From assembly GCA_937867025.1 (NCBI GenBank), contig CALMKH010000138.1, positions 1 through 46,685 of the forward strand: DNA of 46,685 bases, in the 5' to 3' direction. Below the pieces are notes generated by a model, which saw only the letters and a list, made by a program, of their open reading frames with translations, searched no databases and was not told the origin of the DNA. Position numbers and translations under genes: made by a program. Source of the DNA: an uncultured Bacteroidota bacterium. GTDB lineage: Bacteria > Bacteroidota > Bacteroidia > NS11-12g > UBA955. Of the stretch, positions 34,129-41,654 are shown piece after piece; the stretch's first letter is position 1, and each line of letters starts with the position of its first letter.

Positions 34129-34614
34129 ATGCCGCGGGTTTTACTGATACCATTTATCTTCTGCTTCCTCCAAACTGAAGCCCAGGTATCGAAAGCCCAG
34201 TTGCATGGGGTATGGTCCGTCACCTCCATGGGCATGTTGGACAGCGATACGGTGATCATTCTCGACAGGGATTCAGGAATTGCAAATACGTTTCCTTCTT
34301 ACAGGTTTGTCCATATTGCAGAAAAGATCTACACAGCGAAAACCGCTCCTGAATCGATGGCTTACAACGTGTTGGGAATGTTCAGCAATATGTTTTTCCA
34401 GTTCGACAGCCTGGGAAATTACGGTGAAGGCATGAAACCTCGGACGCCCGAAGAAAAACCGGATGTCAAACGCGGAACATTCACACTGAAAGAAGGAAAA
34501 CTGATCACAGGAAAAGATGTATCGTTCGTGTTCTTTCAACATCCTTACCTTGTCATAACCACCGCGACAGGCAGCATGATGTACCTTAAGAAAACCGGGA
34601 ATGTATTGTATTAG
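34129..34614 (+). CDS. Small secreted protein, tandem paralog 2
   Basis: 161 residues with signal peptide MPRVLLIPFIFCFLQTEA/Q. The mature N-terminus QVSKAQLHGVWSVTSMGMLDSDTVIILD parallels QVTKNQLKGVWNIAAFG of the previous gene. FFQFDSLGNYGEGM parallels FIQFDENNAFGEGM, KRGTFTLKEGKLIT parallels KAGTYTLDGANLTT, and PYLVITTATGSMMYLKK parallels EYLILTASNSGTVMYMKK. The pair is thus a divergent tandem duplication in one operon (12-nt gap). It ends 10 nt from the convergent alkaline phosphatase gene, with no room for separate terminators. Confidence 0.75.
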   Translation: MPRVLLIPFIFCFLQTEAQVSKAQLHGVWSVTSMGMLDSDTVIILDRDSGIANTFPSYRFVHIAEKIYTAKTAPESMAYNVLGMFSNMFFQFDSLGNYGEGMKPRTPEEKPDVKRGTFTLKEGKLITGKDVSFVFFQHPYLVITTATGSMMYLKKTGNVLY

Positions 34615-34624
34615 AAGGCTGTGA

Positions 34625-35686
34625 TTAAAACCCGTAAAGCTCCCTCATCCTTTTAAAGATATCCGTGTTCTCCATTGTTCCCTGGAAACGTTCGGCTCCC
34701 GGACCGAATGCATACACAGGCACCATGATGCCCGAATGGTGTGTTGAGGCGAATGAGCCTTCAACCTGCCGCTTGGCTATTGATCCACTGTTCAGTGAAA
34801 GCCCGCCGGTTTCATGATCAGCAGTGATGATGACCAGCGTATTGCCATCGGCTTTAGCGAAATCAATGGCCTCTTTTACAGCTTTGTCAAAATCTATGAG
34901 TTCAGTTACAATATAGTTCAGGTCATTGTCGTGCCCTCCCCAGTCGATCTGGCTTCCCTCCACCATCAGGAAAAAACCCTTTTTATTACCTGCCAGATAT
35001 GACATACCCGCTTTGGTCGCATTCCGGAGCCAGGGGCCTCTTTCGGCCACTTTCGGAGGGTGTATGCTGTCGTTGAAGAACCAGAAATGCTTCGCCGAAA
35101 CTTTAAAATCATGCGGACCCTGACCCATGGACACCTGATATTCTTTCTGAAGCTTCGCCATATCAAAATACGGCTTGCCTGTTCCGGCAATAAAATCTAT
35201 GCCTTTGCCATACAGGTCTGAAGCGATCTGTGTATGCATTTCCCTGTCTTTCTGATGACCGAAAAATGAAGCCGGGGTTGCGTGCGTAACACTGCAGGTC
35301 GATATCAGGCCTGTTGAAAGCCCATTTTTCTCCGCCAGCTCAAGAATGGTGGTTCTCGGCAGAGAATCCATGCCCACGCCGATCGCGCCGTTATACGTCT
35401 TCTCACCGGTGCTGTAAGCAGTGGCTCCAGCAGCACTGTCGGTAATATAATCATCGGCCGATGAGGTCTTTACCAGACCAATAGCCTGTATCAGGTCAAG
35501 CGCCAGTCCGCCGCTGATAACTGAGGCGGCGGAAATCTGTGCAAGTCCCATCCCGTCACCGATCAGCAAAATGATATTTAAAGGTTTTTTAACCTTTTCA
35601 CCAATGGTTTTGGCACCCTGGTTGCAGTTGGTAAATAAAACAGCTATGGCTGCCAGGAAAGAAATATACCTGCTTTTTATACTCAT
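34625..35686 (-). CDS. Alkaline phosphatase (PhoA family), lipoprotein
   Basis: A 353-residue phosphomonoesterase with a lipoprotein signal (FLAAIAVLFTNC, Cys at 21). Metal-site and catalytic motifs are LLIGDGMGLAQ (Asp near 43), DDYITDSAAGATAY with nucleophile Ser84, HATPASFFGHQ, EGSQIDWGGHDND (metal ligands Asp and His), ITADHETGG and a final THHSG histidine. It therefore has the full two-zinc/one-magnesium site of the family and releases phosphate from organic esters outside the inner membrane. No pho box can be judged. A near-start CACCTTTG box at 35692-35699 resembles the promoter/start arrangement described in the findings. Confidence 0.92.
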   Translation of the reverse strand: MSIKSRYISFLAAIAVLFTNCNQGAKTIGEKVKKPLNIILLIGDGMGLAQISAASVISGGLALDLIQAIGLVKTSSADDYITDSAAGATAYSTGEKTYNGAIGVGMDSLPRTTILELAEKNGLSTGLISTCSVTHATPASFFGHQKDREMHTQIASDLYGKGIDFIAGTGKPYFDMAKLQKEYQVSMGQGPHDFKVSAKHFWFFNDSIHPPKVAERGPWLRNATKAGMSYLAGNKKGFFLMVEGSQIDWGGHDNDLNYIVTELIDFDKAVKEAIDFAKADGNTLVIITADHETGGLSLNSGSIAKRQVEGSFASTHHSGIMVPVYAFGPGAERFQGTMENTDIFKRMRELYGF

Positions 35687-35739
35687 GCCCGCAAAGGTGA
35701 AAATTTTCGCCGAAATTTTATAAACACAAAATGATCAAT

Positions 35740-35862
35740 TCACAGCTTGATTTGACCGGATGATTTCCGGGCTCCTGAAAATGCTTTTTTAAAGCAAAAG
35801 ATACTGTCGCAAAAGAAGTCAACCAGGTTTACCATTAATAGCAGTGTAACCGCCCTTTTCAT
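35740..35862 (-). CDS. Possible 40-residue microprotein coupled to the amidotransferase gene
   Basis: Too short for the track. The ATG overlaps the stop of the upstream amidotransferase gene (ATGA), the classic arrangement for translational coupling. The product MKRAVTLLLMVNLVDFFCD... has a basic start and hydrophobic N-terminal half and ends in SGQIKL. Against it: a small hairpin (TGCTTT/AAAGCA) lies inside the ORF and could be the terminator, and there is no homolog evidence. Confidence 0.3.
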   Translation of the reverse strand: MKRAVTLLLMVNLVDFFCDSIFCFKKAFSGARKSSGQIKL

Positions 35863-36425
35863 ACTGTCGATTTCAGCCAGTTGTCCAGTATCTGCAAGCC
35901 GTATGTTGTAAGGATCGCTTCAGGGTGATACTGTATTCCTGTCACCGGCAGATACCGGTGCTGGTAACTCATACATTCTTCTTCACTGGTCTTTGCAGTG
36001 ATATTCAAAATCCCGGCATCAATATCTTCCAGGAGCAGGCTATGATACCTGCATACTTCAATCTGCCCGGGCAATCCCTTATAAATGCCTTCGCCATTGT
36101 GACTGATGACAGATGTCTTGCCATGCATCGGCTTATGAGCGAGACGGAGACTGGCTCCGAAAAACTGGCCCAGGGCCTGGTGTCCAAGGCAAATGCCCAG
36201 TATGGGGCACCTGTCGTATACAGCAGGTATGATGTTCATAAGGTTTCCCGATTCGTCCGGCGTATTGGGGCCCGGTGATATTACCAGCTTGTCGAATGTA
36301 TGATTGTATATCGACTTTTCATCGACCTCATCATTCCTGACTACCGTTACATCTTCACCGAGCTGAAGAAAATAATCCACCAGGTTGTAAGTGAACGAAT
36401 CGTAATTGTCTATCAGCAATAACAC
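35859..36425 (-). CDS. Glutamine amidotransferase, anthranilate/aminodeoxychorismate synthase component II
   Basis: A class I glutamine amidotransferase supplying ammonia to a chorismate-using synthase. LLIDNYDSFTYNLVDYF opens the domain, ISPGPNTPDESG is the usual oxyanion segment, GICLGHQALG carries the catalytic Cys79, and GIQYHPEAILT carries the His/Glu of the triad (about 170 and 172). TrpG and PabA cannot be separated by sequence; no trp or pab genes are beside it. The start is GTG, forced by the conserved N-terminus. It lies 40 nt after purF on the same strand and may be co-transcribed. Confidence 0.87.
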   Translation of the reverse strand: MLLLIDNYDSFTYNLVDYFLQLGEDVTVVRNDEVDEKSIYNHTFDKLVISPGPNTPDESGNLMNIIPAVYDRCPILGICLGHQALGQFFGASLRLAHKPMHGKTSVISHNGEGIYKGLPGQIEVCRYHSLLLEDIDAGILNITAKTSEEECMSYQHRYLPVTGIQYHPEAILTTYGLQILDNWLKSTV

Positions 36426-36465
36426 GCTGCAATAACGGTTAAATTTTCTTGAATAACATCAACGC

Positions 36466-38358
36466 TCAGTAAGCCCTGGCATTATTATTCTCCATGTAAT
36501 AGATGAACGCCCTGTTGGTGATCTTTACGCCGCCCGGTGTAGGGAAATTTCCTGTAAAATACCAGTCACCCGAATGACCGGGACAAGCCATATGCAGGTT
36601 TTCCACGGTCTGGAAAATGATCTCAACTTCAGGCTCGAAATTATCCGGCGTCACGATCTCCGCAATCTTTTTCGATATCTGTTCCTGAGAGAACAATTTA
36701 TAAAGGGCAATAACATGGTTTTCCATGTCCTCCACCGGTTTCTGCATTTCCGCCTTGCACAGCTGGTAGGTTTCAGCCAGCTTGTATTCCATATTGTTTT
36801 CCTTCAGCAGTGCCAGCAAAGCCCTGAAAGCCACAAAATCCTTTAACCTGCTCATGTCTATGCCGTAACAATCGGGGAATAATATCTGGGGAGCGCTGGA
36901 AACCACAATGATCTTTTTAGGCTGAAGACGGCCAAGTATCTTTAGAATACTGGTTTTCAGTGTCGTGCCCCGGACGATCGAATCGTCAATAATTACCAGC
37001 GTGTCCTTTTTAGGCTCTATAACACCGTAGGTGACATCGTAGGCATGCCCCACAATATCTTCTCGATCGTTATCATTGGTGATAAAAGTGCGCATTTTAG
37101 CGTCCTTTATAAGTATCTTTTCACGGCGAATCCTGTAAGTTAGTATCTCCTGGATGCGCTCAGGTGTCAGTGTGCTTTTTTCTGCCATCAACACTTCTGA
37201 ACGCCTTATCTTAAGCCAGTCGTTTATGCCGTCTACCATGCCATAGAAAGCTGTTGCAGCAGTATTTGGGATATAGGCGAACACTGCATTTTCAATGTCA
37301 TAGTTCAGTGATTCTATCACTTTCGGTGCCAGAAGTTTCCCGAGATTTTTCCTTTCGGTATAAATATCGGCGTCATTTCCACGTGAAAAGTATATTCTCT
37401 CAAATGAGCATGATCGTTTTTCCCTCTGCTCCAGTATCCTTGTCTCCTTGTATTTTCCATCCTTGTTGATGATGAGGGCGCAGCCTGGGGTAATCTCCCT
37501 GATATTCTGGAAGGGAATATTAAATGTAGTGCAGATGGCCGAACGTTCGCTTGCCACAACCAGGATTTCGTCGTTCGCGTACCAGAACGATGGCCTTATG
37601 CCACTCGGATCGCGTATGATGAAAGAAGCCCCGTGGCCTATCATTCCCACCATGTTGAACCCGCCGTCGGCCCGCTTGAATGCATTTTTCAATATGTTCT
37701 CAACGGACAGCGATTCTTTTATTTTTTCCGATATTTCAAAATTTGAAAAACCCTGTTGCTTGTATATCTTGAACAGCCTCTCGTTCTCTTCGTCAAGGAA
37801 GTGACCGATCTTCTCGAGCATAGTCACATTATCGCTTATTTCCTTTGGCTGCTGGCCAAGTTCAATCAGTTGGGCGAACAATTCATCGACATTGGTAAGG
37901 TTGTAATTTCCTGCCAGTACAAGGTTGCGGCACATCCAGTTGTTCTGGCGCAGGAAAGGGTGGATGTTTTCCATTCCGTTCCCTCCGTGAGTGCCATATC
38001 GCAGGTGCCCGAGCAACAATTCTCCGGCATAGGGAAAATGCTCCTTCAGGTAGAGCGAGTTCTTGAAATTCTCAGGATCCAGTTCCTGCAATGATTTATT
38101 GACATCCTCAAATATATCGGCTATGGCATTCCTCGAATTGGATCGTTTCCTGGCAAGATAGCGATGCCCGAACTGAGGATCGAGTTTAATGACCCCGATG
38201 CCTGCCCCATCCTGCCCCCTGTTGATCTGCTTGGCCATAAGAAGCTGAAGTTTTTTAAGGCCATACAAGGGAGATCCGTATTTTTCGGTATAATATTCAA
38301 GGGGTTTTAAAAGCCTTATGAATGCGACACCGCACTCGTGCTTTATAGCATCACTCAT
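36466..38358 (-). CDS. purF: Amidophosphoribosyltransferase, long Bacteroidota form
   Basis: Catalyses the first committed step of purine synthesis, PRPP plus glutamine to phosphoribosylamine. The N-terminal class II amidotransferase domain starts HECGVAFI, with Cys9 as nucleophile after removal of a short propeptide. NRGQDGAGIG (about 46-55) and LLGHLRYGTHGGNG (about 114-127) are the expected glutaminase motifs. The PRPP loop VIIDDSIVRGTTL is at about 443-455. At 630 residues it is longer than E. coli PurF (about 500), with extra C-terminal sequence (CPGHSGDWYFTGNFPTPGG) as in other Bacteroidota. The start is ATG 17 nt downstream of a TAACTTTG box. No purine operon partners are nearby. Confidence 0.9.
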   Translation of the reverse strand: MSDAIKHECGVAFIRLLKPLEYYTEKYGSPLYGLKKLQLLMAKQINRGQDGAGIGVIKLDPQFGHRYLARKRSNSRNAIADIFEDVNKSLQELDPENFKNSLYLKEHFPYAGELLLGHLRYGTHGGNGMENIHPFLRQNNWMCRNLVLAGNYNLTNVDELFAQLIELGQQPKEISDNVTMLEKIGHFLDEENERLFKIYKQQGFSNFEISEKIKESLSVENILKNAFKRADGGFNMVGMIGHGASFIIRDPSGIRPSFWYANDEILVVASERSAICTTFNIPFQNIREITPGCALIINKDGKYKETRILEQREKRSCSFERIYFSRGNDADIYTERKNLGKLLAPKVIESLNYDIENAVFAYIPNTAATAFYGMVDGINDWLKIRRSEVLMAEKSTLTPERIQEILTYRIRREKILIKDAKMRTFITNDNDREDIVGHAYDVTYGVIEPKKDTLVIIDDSIVRGTTLKTSILKILGRLQPKKIIVVSSAPQILFPDCYGIDMSRLKDFVAFRALLALLKENNMEYKLAETYQLCKAEMQKPVEDMENHVIALYKLFSQEQISKKIAEIVTPDNFEPEVEIIFQTVENLHMACPGHSGDWYFTGNFPTPGGVKITNRAFIYYMENNNARAY

Positions 38359-38374
38359 TGTTGTATTGGGACAG

Positions 38375-38382
38375 CAAAGTTA
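38375..38382 (-). promoter_or_regulatory. -7 box for purF
   Basis: Minus-strand TAACTTTG is a perfect TAnnTTTG ending 17 nt ahead of the ATG. No -33 TTG is evident. Confidence 0.55.
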
Positions 38383-38538
38383 CGGAAAATATTGCGAATT
38401 ACCCTACGGGAAAACTGCCTTGGAAAGATTTACTTTCAATACTTGGAGCTGACAATCAACGTATTGTGTAAAACCGGTAATCGCTTTATAAATTCTATTG
38501 ATATAGCCGACCCCGGAAACAAGAATAAAATGACTTGT

Positions 38539-38841
38539 TCAGCGGCTGATATTCAACTTATGCAGCAATTCCGTCGACATCTCGGTGTCATACATGCCGT
38601 AGCCGGTTACCAATACCCCCTTTATGCCGGTTGCCGACTCAATCCCATAAACGGTAGCCTCGTCCGCAGGATCGGTATTGCCCTCATAGCGGTAAATCTC
38701 CGTCACTTCAAAATCCTCGGGATGAAACTTTCCCGAATGGCAAACAATGCAATTCTCTTCCAGGTTAAAATCGATCGTATATCCTTTTTGTCGCAGATCT
38801 GTCAGAGCCTCGGAAACAGTGGAATAATAAACGTGTTGCAT
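38539..38841 (-). CDS. Small conserved protein of the family often named PRPP synthetase in Bacteroidota
   Basis: The track starts at TTG (38862); the ATG at 38841 gives 100 residues (MQHVYYSTVSEALTDLRQKGY). The sequence DFEVTEIYRYEGNTDPADEATVYGIESATGIKGVLVTGYG is recognisable as a Bacteroidota family of about 100 residues that databases call phosphoribosylpyrophosphate synthetase. It has none of the PRPP synthetase fold, so that name should not be trusted. No signal peptide; soluble and acidic. It lies 7 nt after the DUF4399 gene and is in its operon. The role is unknown. Confidence 0.75.
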   Translation of the reverse strand: MQHVYYSTVSEALTDLRQKGYTIDFNLEENCIVCHSGKFHPEDFEVTEIYRYEGNTDPADEATVYGIESATGIKGVLVTGYGMYDTEMSTELLHKLNISR

Positions 38842-38848
38842 AAGTGTG

Positions 38849-39352
38849 CTATTTGACGACAATATGAATCTGCTTACTCATTGCCGGACCATAAGACATG
38901 TGCAATCCGTTGGCAAACTGCAATGTCAGGGTGTGTTTGCCCGGCGTAAGCATAGGATATTTTTCAATACTCAACGTATCGAGCAGCTGCCCCTTTCCGA
39001 AATGATGGTAATTCGGGTCTTCCATCGGCACCATGGTGCCTGCTTTCACAGGTTCCCTGTCTACCAGCAAATGATGATGTCCCCTGTTAGGCTCCTTAGG
39101 CATCTGCGCAGGTTCCACCTCCATTCCTTCAACCCCGAATTTGACAACATAGGGCAACTTGATTTCCTGGCCGTCAATCAGGTTGGGAAAAAACACCTTC
39201 TGACCAGCCAGTATAGCCGTGGTATCTTTTTTTTCAGCTGTTTCATCATGTTTGTGCTGTTCGGTGGGGACATTTGTCGTATCGGCCGGAGCGGAACTGT
39301 TATTGCAGGCTGCCATGATAGCGACTGCTGTGATGTATAGTATTCTTTTCAT
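38849..39352 (-). CDS. DUF4399 lipoprotein
   Basis: A 167-residue lipoprotein (MKRILYITAVAIMAAC, Cys at 16) with a low-complexity, His-containing linker (about 20-45) and a DUF4399 domain: KVFFPNLIDGQEIKLPYVVKFGVEGMEV, NRGHHHLLVD, GKGQLLDTLSIEKYPMLTPGKHTLTLQFANGLHMSYGPAMS. The domain is a small beta-sandwich of unknown role; the GHHHLLVD stretch and several Met residues make metal binding plausible (inference). It starts 14 nt downstream of a good promoter and is followed by a 100-residue partner gene. Confidence 0.85.
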   Translation of the reverse strand: MKRILYITAVAIMAACNNSSAPADTTNVPTEQHKHDETAEKKDTTAILAGQKVFFPNLIDGQEIKLPYVVKFGVEGMEVEPAQMPKEPNRGHHHLLVDREPVKAGTMVPMEDPNYHHFGKGQLLDTLSIEKYPMLTPGKHTLTLQFANGLHMSYGPAMSKQIHIVVK

Positions 39353-39371
39353 AACAAAGTGGATTACAGGG

Positions 39372-39402
39372 CAAATATAGAAGCCCCGGGCATAGTATCC
39401 AA
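39372..39402 (-). promoter_or_regulatory. Promoter of the DUF4399 gene
   Basis: On the minus strand, TTG, a 20-nt spacer and a perfect TATATTTG, 19 nt before the ATG at 39352. Confidence 0.8.
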
Positions 39403-39462
39403 TAGTTTTTTAATTATAGGCATATAGCCCGCCTCTTTTAACAAGCAGGCTGCCGGCCAACA

Positions 39463-40155
39463 TTACTTCATTTCCACCTTCAGCCTCTGTACCAATACCG
39501 GCAATGCGTTGGCGGCCGTGTCTTTCAGCAGTTCAAGGTTCTTCACCCTGATGTCTTCGTGCCTGTTCGGGTCAATAAGGAATATTTTGCAATGCGGCGG
39601 CGCATAATACATCAGGCCCGCTGCGGGATATACCTCAAGGGAAGTTCCTACGATAATAAGAATATCCGCTTTTGCCACATGCATGGCCGCATCTTCAATC
39701 AGCGGCACCGCTTCGCCAAACCAAACGATATGCGGTCTGAGCAATGTGCCTTTGGGGCATTTGTCGCCATAGGCCATGGATGTATACCCCACATGGTAAA
39801 CATCCTCTTCATACTGGCAACTGCGAAGCTTGGTCAGTTCCCCATGCAAATGAATAATGGATGCTGAACCCGCCCTTTCATGCAGATCGTCTACATTCTG
39901 CGTAATGATCACCGTGTCAAAAGCATCTTCGAGTTCTTTCAGGGCTATATGACCGGCATTTGGTGACACCTCGGCCAACTGCAGTCTTCTCTGGTTGTAG
40001 AATTCGGTCACCAGCAAGGGGTTCCTCGCCCAGCCTTCAGGGCTTGCCACATCCATGACGTTATGACCTTCCCAAAGCCCTCCGGCATCCCTGAAAGTCC
40101 TGATCCCGCTTTCAGCGCTCATCCCTGCTCCTGAAAGAACCACTACCTTTTTCAT
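39463..40155 (-). CDS. cobB: NAD-dependent protein deacylase, class III sirtuin
   Basis: Removes acyl groups from lysines using NAD. The 230-residue core has GAGMSAESGIRTFRD (9-23), TQNVDDLHERAG (85-96), the catalytic His104 in HLHGEL, and PHIVWFGEAVP. Tyr53 and Arg56 (EFYNQRR) form the YxxR pair that in SIRT5 and E. coli CobB binds succinyl/malonyl groups, so desuccinylase activity is likely. The zinc ribbon is reduced: only Cys113 and Cys133 are visible where four Cys are usual, as I recall for other Bacteroidota sirtuins. Its ATG overlaps the stop of the glycosyltransferase gene (ATGA). Confidence 0.9.
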   Translation of the reverse strand: MKKVVVLSGAGMSAESGIRTFRDAGGLWEGHNVMDVASPEGWARNPLLVTEFYNQRRLQLAEVSPNAGHIALKELEDAFDTVIITQNVDDLHERAGSASIIHLHGELTKLRSCQYEEDVYHVGYTSMAYGDKCPKGTLLRPHIVWFGEAVPLIEDAAMHVAKADILIIVGTSLEVYPAAGLMYYAPPHCKIFLIDPNRHEDIRVKNLELLKDTAANALPVLVQRLKVEMK

Positions 40156-41174
40156 TTTCTTTTTAACTGGCTGTAATGCCTGACCTTCCTGATAAAATGC
40201 TGCCAGACTATGCTGCCCCTGAACACTTCCGGGTTAAAATACGCTATGTTGTTTTTAAGGACCTGCCGTTTTTTCCGCCAGTGCTTATAATGTAAGAGGA
40301 AATGTTTATGAGCCGAGGCAATAGCCTTGAAATCACCGAATTTCCCCTGCAACAGGAACCTGTAAGCTGCTATATGGTCGAATAGAAGCCTGGCCAGGAT
40401 AACCCTTGCGATTTTATTCGAAGGCAGGTTTTTCAGAAGCAATATCAGGCCGTTTCTGAAATTGTAATATGTCTTTCTTGGATTGGATTTCTGAAGGGTG
40501 CCTCCCCCGACGTGATATACCACACTTTCAGGGCATGTCCATACCTCATATCCGGCATTCTGGATGCGCCAGCACAGGTCTATTTCTTCCATATGGGCGA
40601 AGAAATCATCGTCGAGCCCTCCAACGGCATGATAAACTTCAGCCTTGATAAAAAGGGCAGCACCGCTCGCCCAGAACACCCTGCAATGGTCGTCATACTG
40701 ACCTTTGTCCTTTTCAAGGCTTTCAAAAATGCGTCCCCTGCAGAACGGAAAACCGTATTTGTCGATAAACCCGCCGCTGGCTCCTGCATATTCAAAACTC
40801 TCCCTGTCATGGTAAGCCAGCAGTTTGGGCTGCACGGCAGCAATCAGGGGATTATTATTGACCAGCTTCAACATAGGCTGCAGCCAGTTCCTGCCAACCT
40901 CAACATCGCTGTTCAGCAAAACATAATACTCTGCATCCACCTGTGACAAGGCCCGGTTATAACCTCCCGTGAAACCATAATTTTTTTCCAGTTCAATGAT
41001 CCGGACCTGCGGATAATATTGCCTCATAAAGCCCACCGAATCATCCGTCGAGGCATTGTCAGCAACCACAACCTCTACGCCATCGCCGGCATTTGAACAA
41101 ACAGAGGGCAGGAATTTTTCCAGGTATTGCCTGGTGTTATAATTGAGAATGACAACAGCTATCCTGGCGCTCAT
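40152..41174 (-). CDS. Glycosyltransferase family 2 (rhamnosyltransferase-like)
   Basis: A 340-residue GT-A enzyme. VVILNYNTRQYLEKFLPSV (about 7-25), VVVADNASTDDSV (about 35-47), NYGFTGGYNRAL and LLNSDVEVGRNWLQPML (DxD-like metal site, NSDV) form the nucleotide-sugar domain. The conserved acceptor-side GGLDDDFFAHMEEIDLCWRIQNAGY is the ED(D)xxxxR segment of rhamnosyl- and related transferases. C-terminal 90 residues are basic and probably membrane-peripheral. It is the middle gene of an ATGA-coupled trio with a small upstream gene and a sirtuin downstream. The sugar is not predictable. Confidence 0.87.
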   Translation of the reverse strand: MSARIAVVILNYNTRQYLEKFLPSVCSNAGDGVEVVVADNASTDDSVGFMRQYYPQVRIIELEKNYGFTGGYNRALSQVDAEYYVLLNSDVEVGRNWLQPMLKLVNNNPLIAAVQPKLLAYHDRESFEYAGASGGFIDKYGFPFCRGRIFESLEKDKGQYDDHCRVFWASGAALFIKAEVYHAVGGLDDDFFAHMEEIDLCWRIQNAGYEVWTCPESVVYHVGGGTLQKSNPRKTYYNFRNGLILLLKNLPSNKIARVILARLLFDHIAAYRFLLQGKFGDFKAIASAHKHFLLHYKHWRKKRQVLKNNIAYFNPEVFRGSIVWQHFIRKVRHYSQLKRK

Positions 41175-41563
41175 GAATGATTGTCGGGCGTTAAGGTGTC
41201 GGTCGGTTCGAAAGGCACGAATACGAACTGTGCCCCATGTTCAGTTACCAGGAATATGCAGCAGTATTTTTCAGGATCCTTGTAAGCGGCTTTGAATTTT
41301 GCCACATGCTTCGGCAACACTACTTTTCTTTCCACGAGCTCTTCGAGGGTACTGCCCTGGAAAGTAAAGTTGCTGCCGATCTCTTCCCTGTCAATAATCA
41401 CCTCGCCAAGCTTCACTTCGGCCTGGTGAGCCACAAATACAGGAAATTGACTGTAACCTCCCCTGATCACGTCCTCGCTCACCTCCTTAATTGAATCTTT
41501 AAAAAGATTCAGGTCGAGCCTGAGACTTCCAAGGTAAGCCTTCAGCAGTTCTTCGGTCATCAT
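41171..41563 (-). CDS. Uncharacterised cytosolic protein
   Basis: The track's 41575 start is TTG; ATG at 41563 (or 41560) gives about 130 residues (MMTEELLKAYLGSLRLDLNLFKDSIKE). I do not recognise it. It looks like a single alpha/beta domain: N-terminal helix, VFVAHQAEVKLGEVIIDREEIGSNFTFQGSTLEELVERKVV, then an aromatic C-terminal strand pair (YCCIFLVTEHGAQFVFVPFE). No signal or membrane segment. It overlaps GT2 by ATGA and is the first gene of the trio. The TAAATTTG box lies 9 nt from the ATG. Confidence 0.65.
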   Translation of the reverse strand: MMTEELLKAYLGSLRLDLNLFKDSIKEVSEDVIRGGYSQFPVFVAHQAEVKLGEVIIDREEIGSNFTFQGSTLEELVERKVVLPKHVAKFKAAYKDPEKYCCIFLVTEHGAQFVFVPFEPTDTLTPDNHS

Positions 41564-41572
41564 ACAATGGCG

Positions 41573-41580
41573 CAAATTTA
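41573..41580 (-). promoter_or_regulatory. -7 box adjacent to the start of the first gene of the trio
   Basis: Minus-strand TAAATTTG is a perfect TAnnTTTG, 9 nt ahead of the ATG at 41563, implying a very short leader. The -33 element is weak. Confidence 0.6.
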
Positions 41581-41597
41581 AGATATTCGTTCATATC

Positions 41598-41625
41598 ATA
41601 AAACCTGTTCTTTTTAAGAACAGGT
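41598..41625 (-). terminator. Terminator of the histidine kinase gene
   Basis: ACCTGTTCTT / AAGAACAGGT form a perfect 10-bp stem with a 3-nt loop, followed on the minus strand by TTTTAT. Confidence 0.88.
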
Positions 41626-41654
41626 GAACATTTCAGCTTTTTAACCTGCCTGTC

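Noticed and set aside
38338-38856. Plus-strand ORF of 172 codons opposite purF start and the small conserved gene
   Set aside because: It lies antisense to two supported genes and their promoter; its codons are complements of conserved minus-strand protein sequence and it shows no family features.
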